A DNA stretch of 7,004 nucleotides, taken from Candidatus Nanopelagicales bacterium. Lineage in GTDB: Bacteria; Actinomycetota; Actinomycetes; S36-B12. The position numbers and the translations under genes were made by a program. Under the pieces are notes generated by a model, which saw nothing but the letters and a program-made list of their open reading frames with translations, was not told the origin of the DNA and did no database searches. How positions within the stretch are numbered: position 1 is the stretch's first letter; the number at the start of each line of letters is the position of its first letter. Shown in pieces: positions 1-5,406 of the stretch. Where the stretch lies: NCBI GenBank assembly GCA_018399515.1, contig JAGYOB010000375.1, forward strand, positions 1 through 7,004, in the 5' to 3' direction.

Positions 1-185
1 GCTGGCTGGCCGCCGCGGGGCGCGATGATGCCGGCCCACTCGCCCGGTTGATCCTGCGCGGCTGGCTGGTCGGCATGGAGGAGACGGTGCTGGCCTGGGA
101 TCCGGCGACCGTGGCGCGCAGCGACCTCGTCGACCACCTGACCACGTCGTTGTTCGCCGAGTTGGACCTCGCGCAGACCTCATGA
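1..185 (+). CDS. TetR-family transcriptional regulator, C-terminal fragment
   Basis: This is the 3' end of a gene that begins before the window; the reading frame enters at base 3 and gives about 60 residues before a TGA at 183-185. The visible peptide is an amphipathic helical tail containing LRGWLVGMEETVLAW followed by a segment ending LFAELDLAQTS. That resembles the last two ligand-domain helices of TetR-like repressors, where an aromatic 'GW' helix is followed by 'L...LL..AL' packing. The DNA-binding domain is outside the window, so the family call rests on this tail alone. The stop overlaps the next gene's start (ATGA at 182-185), so the two are probably co-transcribed and translationally coupled. 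Another helical protein remains possible. Confidence 0.5.
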   Translation, partial: WLAAAGRDDAGPLARLILRGWLVGMEETVLAWDPATVARSDLVDHLTTSLFAELDLAQTS

Positions 186-784
186 CAGTGCCCGCAACAC
201 CCGCTGATGGCACACCTGTCGATCCGGTTGTCATGGTCATCCGGCACGGCGAGAAGCCGACGGCCGCCCACGCGTCAGCCCCCGAGCAGTTCGGTGTCGA
301 CATGCACGGGCAGCCGAGTTCGCGAGGATTGACCCCGCGTGGCTGGAGCCGCGCCGGGGCGCTCGCGGTGCGCTTCGATCGCGCGGGTGAACCCGGCGAT
401 GCCTGGAGGCGACCTGCGCGAGTGCACGCCGCACCGGCGACGGATGACAATCACAGCCACCGGTGCGTGGACACCGCGCGACCCATCGCCGATCGGCTCA
501 ACCTGCACCTACACCACCACCACGACCGTGGTCAGGAGGCGGTGCTCGCTGACGAGGTGCGCGCATCGGGACAGGACACGCTCATCGTCTGGGATCACGG
601 ACATATCCCCGATCTCCTGCGTGCCTTCGACCCGGTGAACCCCAACGACATCCCCGATCCGTGGCCGGGGGAGCGCTTCGATCTGCTGGCACAGCTGACA
701 CCGGAAACGGTCGATGGACGACGGGGGTACCGGGTGCGCATCCTGGCCCAGGATCTACTGGCCGGGGACGGCACGATCGGATGA
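182..784 (+). CDS. Histidine phosphatase superfamily protein (phosphoglycerate-mutase-like)
   Basis: The 200-residue protein carries the RHG signature at residues 21-23 (VIRHGEK), where the histidine would be the phosphorylated nucleophile. A second catalytic histidine is expected in WDHGHIPDLL (H139, with H141 also present). The segment DDNHSHRCVDTARPIADRL (about 88-106) fits the region that supplies a phosphate-pocket arginine (R94) followed by a Thr-containing helix. The 'WDH..IP' form around the second histidine is typical of a branch of small phosphatases of unknown substrate rather than glycolytic mutases, so the substrate cannot be named. Residues 109-114 are His-rich (HLHHHH). The start is the ATG that overlaps the upstream regulator's stop by four bases. 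There is no signal peptide, so the protein is probably cytosolic. Confidence 0.8.
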   Translation: MTVPATPADGTPVDPVVMVIRHGEKPTAAHASAPEQFGVDMHGQPSSRGLTPRGWSRAGALAVRFDRAGEPGDAWRRPARVHAAPATDDNHSHRCVDTARPIADRLNLHLHHHHDRGQEAVLADEVRASGQDTLIVWDHGHIPDLLRAFDPVNPNDIPDPWPGERFDLLAQLTPETVDGRRGYRVRILAQDLLAGDGTIG

Positions 785-819
785 CTGTGTCGCAACCCCG
801 AATGGGGGACAACGACCGA

Positions 820-831
820 TAGCGTCGGCGT
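820..831 (+). promoter_or_regulatory. Probable leaderless promoter (-10 element) for the membrane protein gene
   Basis: TAGCGT at 820-825 matches the actinobacterial sigma-A -10 pattern TANNNT and ends six bases before the ATG at 832. Transcription would then begin at or next to the A of the start codon, giving a leaderless mRNA. No Shine-Dalgarno sequence lies at a usable distance, which agrees with this. No convincing -35 hexamer is visible 16-19 bases upstream, which is common for actinobacterial promoters. Confidence 0.45.
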
Positions 832-1251
832 ATGACGGAGGCTGATCTCCGGGATATCTCGGGCGTGCCGATCGCTGCGCGCCTCATCCGCGTCGTGCTG
901 TCCCTCGGGTCCGTGGTTTTCGCCGTGTCCGGGCTGCTCCTCATCGTCGCGCCGGCGCTGATGGCCCAGTGGCTGGGCCTGGAGACCGTCATCGACACCA
1001 CCTGGACCCTGCAGATGCTGGGTGCGGCGCTGCTGGGTCTGTCCGGCCAGATGTGGCTGGTGCGTCGAGCACCGGATCATCCGGTGCTCGGTGCCGCAGT
1101 GGTGATGATCGTCAGCGGTGGACTGATGACCGTGCTGACCGTGACGCTGCCGGGCGCTTGGACTCCGATGCGCTGGGCCTATCTGGGAGTGGGTGCGGCG
1201 TTCTGGCTGGCCTATGTGCTGTTGATCGTGGTGAGCCGTCGGCGCGCGTGA
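832..1251 (+). CDS. Small integral membrane protein of unknown function, four predicted helices
   Basis: The 139-residue protein has a polar N-terminus (about 1-16) and then four hydrophobic segments at roughly 17-41, 58-77, 85-107 and 114-135, and ends in a basic SRRRA tail. The Arg-rich loop WLVRRAPDHP (about 75-84) and the basic C-terminus would lie in the cytoplasm under the positive-inside rule, putting both termini inside. I see no catalytic or ligand motif and do not recognise the family; small actinobacterial proteins of this shape are usually annotated as hypothetical membrane proteins. It lies 47 bases after the phosphatase gene and appears to have its own leaderless promoter. It converges with the Nudix gene, 25 bases away. 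Confidence 0.75.
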   Translation: MTEADLRDISGVPIAARLIRVVLSLGSVVFAVSGLLLIVAPALMAQWLGLETVIDTTWTLQMLGAALLGLSGQMWLVRRAPDHPVLGAAVVMIVSGGLMTVLTVTLPGAWTPMRWAYLGVGAAFWLAYVLLIVVSRRRA

Positions 1252-1261
1252 GGTTTGGTTT

Positions 1262-1291
1262 AACGGTCACTGTCTTTCAACGGTCACTGTC
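1262..1291. repeat. 17-bp tandem duplication spanning the Nudix gene stop codon
   Basis: The 13-mer AACGGTCACTGTC occurs at 1262-1274 and again at 1279-1291, a period of 17 bases. On the minus strand the copy inside the gene encodes Asp-Ser-Asp-Arg followed by TGA. The downstream copy would encode the same four residues followed by TAA. The duplication therefore sits exactly over the end of the coding region in the gap between convergent genes. It is direct rather than inverted, so it is not a hairpin terminator. Confidence 0.8.
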
Positions 1292-1786
1292 GAAGATCGC
1301 CAGCAGCATCGGCAGCTGGGATGCGAAGGGTTCGAACAGCGGGATATCGGTCAAGTCCTCGCGGGTCCACCAGGCTGCTTCGTCGTTCTCCGGTGACAGC
1401 GTCGCGTCGTAGTCGGGTCGCTCGGTGACCCGTGCGCAGCAGGTGTGATAACTCCACACTCCGGTTTCGAGGATCTCCTCGTGGATGCCGATGAGCCGGT
1501 ATCCCTCGGGTACCCGGCCGATTTCCTCGTCGAATTCGCGCAGGGCCGCGGTGACCGGGTCCTCGTGCGAATCGATCGCCCCACCGGGCACCGACCACGT
1601 GCCGTGGCCGCGGTGCACCCAGGCGGCGCGGCGAGCCAGCAGGAATCGCTCGGTGCCGTCAGGTTCGAGGTGACCGAGGAGGAGCCCGGCTGCCCCGAAA
1701 CGCCCCCACAGCACCTTGCCGCCGGTCAAGGTCACCCAGCCATCGCCAGATCCGGGAGCGGGGTGATCAGCGGGGGTGGAACTCAT
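1277..1786 (-). CDS. Nudix hydrolase
   Basis: The 169-residue protein has a Nudix box GX5EX7REUXEEXGU running from G69: G69, E75, R83-E84, E87-E88 and G90 are all present. E84, E87 and E88 would bind the metal that activates water for cleavage of a nucleoside diphosphate linked to another group. The last box position is Arg (R91) where a hydrophobic residue is usual. The N-terminal part (W27-G28 to L37, then LLARRAAWVHRGHGTWSVPGG) is the beta-grasp lead-in common to an actinobacterial Nudix branch with a 'WGR.GAAGLLL' motif. The substrate (nucleotide sugar, dinucleotide, damaged NTP) cannot be told from sequence. It is the last gene of the leftward operon, 22 bases after the dehydrogenase, and probably cytosolic. 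Its 3' end overlaps a 17-bp duplication. Confidence 0.9.
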   Translation of the reverse strand: MSSTPADHPAPGSGDGWVTLTGGKVLWGRFGAAGLLLGHLEPDGTERFLLARRAAWVHRGHGTWSVPGGAIDSHEDPVTAALREFDEEIGRVPEGYRLIGIHEEILETGVWSYHTCCARVTERPDYDATLSPENDEAAWWTREDLTDIPLFEPFASQLPMLLAIFDSDR

Positions 1787-1808
1787 GCCTGCCAGTCTGC
1801 CGCATCCC

Positions 1809-2924
1809 CTAGGCCACGATCACCTGGCGCAGGGCCTGGGCGTTTTGCAGGCGGTCCATCGCGGCATTGATCTGCTCGGGCAGATCGGTCCAGGCGATGC
1901 GGTGGGAGATGATCGACTCCAGGGGTAGCCGCCCTTCACGCCACAGGTCGATGAATCGCGGGATGTCCCGCCGCGGCACCGACGACCCCAGATAGCAGCC
2001 GCTGATCGTCAAGGCCTGGGCCACCAGGCGCAGGGGTGAGATCGACGTCATCGCGTCGGGTGCGCACAGTCCCGTCGCCGCGAGCACGCCGCCGGGTGCC
2101 AGGAGGTCCACGCCGGAGGCGAGAGCGGCTGGATGCCCGGATGCTTCGATCACCGCATCGACGCGGATACCGTCAGCGGCTGCCTCCTCGGGGGTCAACG
2201 CCCGGTGAGCGCCGAGGTTCACCGCGAGGTCGCGCTTCGCCTCGACCGGGTCGATCGCGATCACTTCGACATCGGGTTCGGCCAACGCGGTGAGCACCGC
2301 GGCCATCCCGACCCCGCCCAGTCCGAGCACCGCCAGCGATGTACCCGGTGTGGGACGGGCGATATTCCACACGGCGCCGCCCCCGGTGAGCACGGCACAG
2401 CCGAAGAGCGCTGCGATATCAGCCGGAACATCGTCGCCGATCACGACCAGTGACCGTTGATCGACGACGGCGTGGTCAGCGAAGGCGGAGACGCCGAGGT
2501 GATGCAAGACCGGACCGTTGTCGTCGTGCAACCGGATGTCACCACTGAACAGCACCCCGGCACCGTTGCGCGCACTACCGATCTCGCAGGGCACCCGTCC
2601 GTTGGTACGGCAGGCTGCACACTCCTCGCACCGTGGCAGGAACGTCATGATCACCCGGTCGCCGACGCGAACATCGGTCACCTCGGTGCCGGTCTCCACC
2701 ACGCGACCGGCGGCTTCATGCCCGAGCAGCATCGGGACGGGGCGCACCCGGTCGCCGTTGACGACAGACAGATCCGAATGGCAGATTCCGGCTGCTTCGA
2801 TCGCGATCAGGCATTCGGTCGGCCCGGGTGGGTCGAGCGTGACGTTGCGCACGGTGATGGGTTGGGACGAGGCATAGGGACGATCCGATCCGATCGTGTG
2901 CAACACCGCCCCGGTGATCTGCAT
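1809..2924 (-). CDS. Zinc-dependent alcohol dehydrogenase (MDR superfamily)
   Basis: The product is 371 residues, the normal length for class I/III-like medium-chain alcohol dehydrogenases. Catalytic zinc ligands are visible at C48 (GICHSD), H69-E70 (GHEAAG) and C176 (FGCAVLTGGG). The structural zinc lobe has C99, C102, C105 and C113 (CX2CX2CX7C). The Rossmann fold has GLGGVG at 201-206 and an acidic residue at the second strand end (D225 in VIAIDP), which favours NAD(H) over NADP(H). It should interconvert an alcohol and an aldehyde; the substrate is unknown, and a thiol-adduct aldehyde dehydrogenase role as in class III cannot be excluded. I chose the ATG at 2924 over an in-frame ATG at 2954: AGGGAG lies ten bases upstream of it, MQITGAVL fits the family N-terminus, and the longer form would overlap the upstream gene. 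Confidence 0.92.
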   Translation of the reverse strand: MQITGAVLHTIGSDRPYASSQPITVRNVTLDPPGPTECLIAIEAAGICHSDLSVVNGDRVRPVPMLLGHEAAGRVVETGTEVTDVRVGDRVIMTFLPRCEECAACRTNGRVPCEIGSARNGAGVLFSGDIRLHDDNGPVLHHLGVSAFADHAVVDQRSLVVIGDDVPADIAALFGCAVLTGGGAVWNIARPTPGTSLAVLGLGGVGMAAVLTALAEPDVEVIAIDPVEAKRDLAVNLGAHRALTPEEAAADGIRVDAVIEASGHPAALASGVDLLAPGGVLAATGLCAPDAMTSISPLRLVAQALTISGCYLGSSVPRRDIPRFIDLWREGRLPLESIISHRIAWTDLPEQINAAMDRLQNAQALRQVIVA

Positions 2925-2934
2925 GGTCGCGGTG

Positions 2935-2940
2935 CTCCCT
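2935..2940 (-). promoter_or_regulatory. Ribosome binding site that decides the dehydrogenase start
   Basis: AGGGAG on the minus strand lies ten bases before the ATG at 2924 and overlaps the TAG stop (2939-2941) of the upstream thioesterase gene. Ribosomes ending there could re-initiate on the dehydrogenase message. This supports the shorter 371-residue dehydrogenase. Confidence 0.6.
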
Positions 2941-3391
2941 ACTCGTCGGTCCACGAGGGCAGGCCCGACACGATGGTGCGAATCCGATCAGGAATCGCCG
3001 TGGGGGTTCGGTGTTCGCGATCGACGTAGACGTGGACGAAAGTGCCCGTGGCGCGAAGGGCATCGTCGCCCGCGACGAAGATCGCGAACCGGTACACCAC
3101 CGAGGAGTTGCCGATGCGTTCGGTCGCCAAACCGATGTCGACCTGTGCGGGAAAATCGATTTCCGCCAGATACCGGCAGCCGGTCTCCGCAACGATCCCG
3201 ATCGCATCGAACCGGCGCAGATCATCGTTGAGTTCGCCCATCAAGAACGTGGCGATGGCGGAGTCGACGTAGGCGTAGTACGCCACGTTGTTGACATGCC
3301 CGTAGATATCGACGTCACTCCAGCGGACGTCCATACGGGCAGCGATATGGACGTGATCGCGCTGCAACGCAACGGGTTGTGCAGGGCTCAT
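2939..3391 (-). CDS. Acyl-CoA thioesterase, hot-dog fold (4HBT/YbgC-like)
   Basis: The 150-residue protein has the classic 4-hydroxybenzoyl-CoA thioesterase-type signature near its N-terminus: VRWSDVDIYGHVNNVAYYAY at about 22-41. By alignment with E. coli YbgC the catalytic acid should be D28. GHVNN (31-35) lies at the start of the long hot-dog helix that cradles the CoA thioester. The rest (CRYLAEIDFP, then a strand VYRFAIFV and TFVHVYVD) fits the curved sheet. It should hydrolyse an acyl-CoA or acyl carrier thioester to the free acid in the cytosol; chain specificity is unknown. I chose the ATG at 3391 over a longer in-frame start at 3469: it overlaps the ppa stop as ATGA (3388-3391), indicating translational coupling, and the extra N-terminal residues would be low-complexity Arg-rich sequence. 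Confidence 0.88.
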   Translation of the reverse strand: MSPAQPVALQRDHVHIAARMDVRWSDVDIYGHVNNVAYYAYVDSAIATFLMGELNDDLRRFDAIGIVAETGCRYLAEIDFPAQVDIGLATERIGNSSVVYRFAIFVAGDDALRATGTFVHVYVDREHRTPTAIPDRIRTIVSGLPSWTDE

Positions 3392-3885
3392 GCGTGCTGG
3401 GACCCCTGAGCGCGGAATCGCTCGAATGATTCGTTGATCTCCTTCTCCGCATCCTCGCGCCCGACCCAACTGGCGCCCTCGACGGACTTGCCGGGCTCGA
3501 GATCCTTGTAGACCTCGAAGAAGTGCTGGATCTCCAGACGATCGAACTCCGACACGTGATAGATGTCACGCAGGTGATCCCATCGCGGATCGCCCACGGG
3601 AACGCACAGGACTTTGTCGTCGCCACCGGCCTCGTCGGTCATGCGGAACATCCCCACGGCCCGACACCGGATCACCACCCCGGGGAACGTCGCCTCCTGG
3701 ACGAGGACGAGCGCATCGAGGGGATCGCTGTCGAGCCCGAGGGTGTTGTCGATGAATCCGTAGTCGTGGGGGTAGCGCGTCGAGGTGAACAGCATGCGGT
3801 CGAGGCGGATGCGACCGGTGGCGTGATCCATCTCGTACTTATTGCGACTGCCGGATGGGATCTCCACCGTGACGTCGAAGTCCAT
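3388..3885 (-). CDS. ppa: Inorganic pyrophosphatase, family I
   Basis: This enzyme hydrolyses PPi to two phosphates in the cytosol, pulling DNA, RNA, aminoacyl-tRNA and lipid synthesis forward. The 165-residue product has the family-I signature DSDPLDA with metal-binding D52, D54 and D57, plus further active-site residues in GDDKVLCVP (D89/D90, K91), R101 and YKDLEPGK (Y126-K127). It aligns along its whole length with the 162-residue M. tuberculosis Rv3628 as I remember it. H21 (MDHATGR) is kept, but the mycobacterial H86 is Ala here. I chose the ATG at 3885 because MDFDVTVEIPSG matches the family N-terminus. A GTG at 3894 in the same frame is only two bases from the purine-rich SD, too close, and would add three residues. 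It is the first gene of the leftward operon. Confidence 0.96.
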   Translation of the reverse strand: MDFDVTVEIPSGSRNKYEMDHATGRIRLDRMLFTSTRYPHDYGFIDNTLGLDSDPLDALVLVQEATFPGVVIRCRAVGMFRMTDEAGGDDKVLCVPVGDPRWDHLRDIYHVSEFDRLEIQHFFEVYKDLEPGKSVEGASWVGREDAEKEINESFERFRAQGSQHA

Positions 3886-3896
3886 GGGTGTCACAA

Positions 3897-3905
3897 CTCC
3901 TCCTC
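3897..3905 (-). promoter_or_regulatory. Strong ribosome binding site of ppa
   Basis: The minus strand reads GAGGAGGAG here, a strong anti-SD match. Its 3' edge is eleven bases from the ATG at 3885 but only two bases from the alternative GTG at 3894, which favours the ATG as the true start. Confidence 0.65.
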
Positions 3906-3909
3906 GGGG

Positions 3910-3937
3910 TAGGTCGTGACCTAGTGTTCCCTAGGTC
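3910..3937. promoter_or_regulatory. Candidate operator: three TAGGTC half-sites between divergent genes
   Basis: TAGGTC-GT-GACCTA at 3910-3923 is a perfect 14-base palindrome. The GACCTAG at 3918-3924 also pairs with CTAGGTC at 3931-3937 across a six-base spacer, giving a 20-base inverted repeat. The half-site thus occurs three times: forward at 3910, reverse at 3918-3923, and forward at 3932, with the two forward copies 22 bases apart (about two helical turns). The array occupies the centre of the 82-base region between ppa and dacB and overlaps candidate -10 elements on both strands, so a bound dimer could control both directions. I do not recognise the cognate regulator. Confidence 0.5.
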
Positions 3938-3946
3938 GGTTGTCAG
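3918..3946 (-). promoter_or_regulatory. Candidate ppa operon promoter
   Basis: On the minus strand CTGACA (3946-3941) resembles a -35 box. After a 17-base spacer, TAGGTC (3923-3918) could serve as a weak -10, missing the final T. Transcription would start near 3911, leaving about a 25-base leader before the ppa ATG that includes its ribosome binding site. The -10 coincides with one TAGGTC half-site. Confidence 0.35.
3922..3927 (+). promoter_or_regulatory. Candidate -10 element for dacB
   Basis: TAGTGT fits TANNNT and would place the transcription start near 3934, about 34 bases before the dacB GTG. No good -35 hexamer is visible at the expected distance. The element lies inside the TAGGTC inverted repeat, so the same site could control it. 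Confidence 0.3.
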
Positions 3947-3952
3947 CGGAGC

Positions 3953-3961
3953 GGAAGGGAG
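3953..3961 (+). promoter_or_regulatory. Ribosome binding site supporting the GTG start of dacB
   Basis: GGAAGGGAG ends six bases before the GTG at 3968. This is good spacing, and it fixes the start just before a standard signal peptide. Confidence 0.65.
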
Positions 3962-3967
3962 CGCCTG

Positions 3968-5356
3968 GTGAGGAATCGGGGACTACCTCGTCGTTCGCTG
4001 CTCGTGGCGCTCGCGGCCGGCCTCGCCCTGGTCGGACCCAGCCTGGCGACCGGAACGGTCGTGGCGCAGGACCCGATCGCTGCCTTCACCGGACCTGCCG
4101 GCCCGGTTCTGCCCGCCATCGATCCCGCGGCGGCGCCGATGCCCGATCCGAGCACCCTGGCCGATCTACTGGCCGCTCCCCTGGGATCGGCCGCTTTGGG
4201 CGGCGAGGTCAGCGCGGCCGTGTTCGATCCGGCCACCGGGATGCTGCTGTTCGATCAGGCCGGTGACGTGCCCCGCACCCCGGGATCGGTGGTGAAGATC
4301 CTCACCGCGGTATCGGTGCTGCAGGCCGTCGGCCCATCGACCCGCCTGGTCACCACCGCCCATTACGACCCGGCGACGGCGACCCTCGTGCTCGTCGGGG
4401 CCGGTGACCCGACCCTGTCGACCCGGTCGGGTGAGGGTTCGTCGCTGGCAGCCCTCGCCGATGCTGTCGTCGCATCAGCGCAAGGCCCGGGGGCGGGCGC
4501 ATCGATTCGCCTGACCTATGACGCATCCCTGTTCGCCGGCCCGACCATCGCTATGGGCTGGTCGGATACGTATCCGGCGACGGGGGTGGCCGCACCGGTG
4601 TCCTCGCTGGTCGTCGATGGTGCGCGTATCCCCGGCGGTGAGGCACGCCAACCTGATCCGGCCCAGGCGGCGGCGCGGGCGTTCGCAGATCTGCTCGCTG
4701 AGCGCGGGGTGAGCGTGGATGCCCCCCAGCCGGGTCCGGTGGGGGCCGCACGCCAGATCGCGGCGACCGAATCGTTCCCGCTTTCCCAGATCGTGCAGAC
4801 CATGCTGACCGATTCGAATAACGACTATGCCGAGATCCTCGGCCATCTCGCCGGAGCGACGCGATTCGGTGTCGGCACTTTCGAGACCGGGTCGCAGGCA
4901 GCGTTGGCGACGCTGACCAGCATGGGCATCTCCACGTCAGGGATCACGTTGTTCGATGCCAGCGGGCTGTCGGTGGACAACCGGGTGCCCACGCGAACGT
5001 TCGCCCAAGTCCTTACCGCGATGACCCGGTCGGCATCGACGGGAGCCGATGGCGGCTCTGTTCTCGATGGCAGTTGGGGGTGGCCGGTGCTGGGCGGGTT
5101 GGCGATCGCCGGGGTGACCGGCACGCTCGCCGATCGGTTCTACACCGAGTCCTCCTATGCCGGCGCCGGGGTCGTGCACGCCAAGACCGGCACGTTGACC
5201 GGGGTGTCCTCGCTGGCTGGCACGGTGGTCGACCGTGATGGGCGACTGCTGGTGTTCGCGTTCACCACGAACTCCGCTACCGATGTTGCCTCGGCGCGAG
5301 CCAGCCTGGACGATGCGGCCACCGTGTTGGTCCGCTGCGGCTGCCAACCTGAGTAG
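3968..5356 (+). CDS. dacB: D-alanyl-D-alanine carboxypeptidase/endopeptidase (PBP4 family, S13)
   Basis: This exported penicillin-binding protein should trim the terminal D-Ala from peptidoglycan stem peptides and may cut peptide cross-links. The 462-residue product has all three active-site motifs: SVVK with nucleophile S107 and K110, SNN at 283-285, and KTG at 406-408. The 173-residue stretch between the first two motifs has room for the extra domain typical of PBP4-type (class C) enzymes. The N-terminus is basic (RNRGLPRRS), then hydrophobic to about residue 33, a plausible Sec signal peptide or anchor, followed by a Pro/Ala-rich linker. A CxC pair (C457, C459) lies four residues before the end. 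Length and position match M. tuberculosis Rv3627c as I remember it. It uses a GTG start and is divergent from ppa. Confidence 0.93.
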   Translation: MRNRGLPRRSLLVALAAGLALVGPSLATGTVVAQDPIAAFTGPAGPVLPAIDPAAAPMPDPSTLADLLAAPLGSAALGGEVSAAVFDPATGMLLFDQAGDVPRTPGSVVKILTAVSVLQAVGPSTRLVTTAHYDPATATLVLVGAGDPTLSTRSGEGSSLAALADAVVASAQGPGAGASIRLTYDASLFAGPTIAMGWSDTYPATGVAAPVSSLVVDGARIPGGEARQPDPAQAAARAFADLLAERGVSVDAPQPGPVGAARQIAATESFPLSQIVQTMLTDSNNDYAEILGHLAGATRFGVGTFETGSQAALATLTSMGISTSGITLFDASGLSVDNRVPTRTFAQVLTAMTRSASTGADGGSVLDGSWGWPVLGGLAIAGVTGTLADRFYTESSYAGAGVVHAKTGTLTGVSSLAGTVVDRDGRLLVFAFTTNSATDVASARASLDDAATVLVRCGCQPE

Positions 5357-5394
5357 GCGCAGAGCGCGGCCGACGGGTTCAGCCGGGAGTCGCT

Positions 5395-5406
5395 TACCCT
5401 CGGAGG
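5395..5406 (+). promoter_or_regulatory. Probable leaderless promoter (-10 element) for the DUF2342 gene
   Basis: TACCCT at 5395-5400 matches TANNNT and ends six bases before the GTG at 5407, the same geometry as at 820-832. The six bases between are CGGAGG, which looks like a Shine-Dalgarno sequence but directly abuts the GTG and so cannot work for that start. A leaderless message explains the start better. Confidence 0.45.

Noticed and set aside
788..811. Possible hairpin (CCCC-GAAT-GGGG with outer TGTC/GACA) after the phosphatase gene
   Set aside because: The core stem is only four pairs with an asymmetric bulge and no T tract, so it is too weak to call a terminator.
1252..1276. Terminator between the convergent membrane protein and Nudix genes
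   Set aside because: No inverted repeat is visible; the repeats here are direct copies, so a hairpin cannot form from them.
2925..2954. Longer dehydrogenase start at ATG 2954
   Set aside because: It would overlap the thioesterase gene, adds ten residues not typical of the family, and ignores the AGGGAG placed correctly for ATG 2924.
3392..3469. Longer thioesterase start at 3469
   Set aside because: The added 26 residues lie inside ppa and are Arg/Gly-rich; the ATGA overlap at 3388-3391 gives a better start.
3910..3923. IdeR/DtxR iron box
   Set aside because: TAGGT...ACCTA resembles the outer edges of an iron box, but the spacing is four bases instead of seven and the inner bases do not match.
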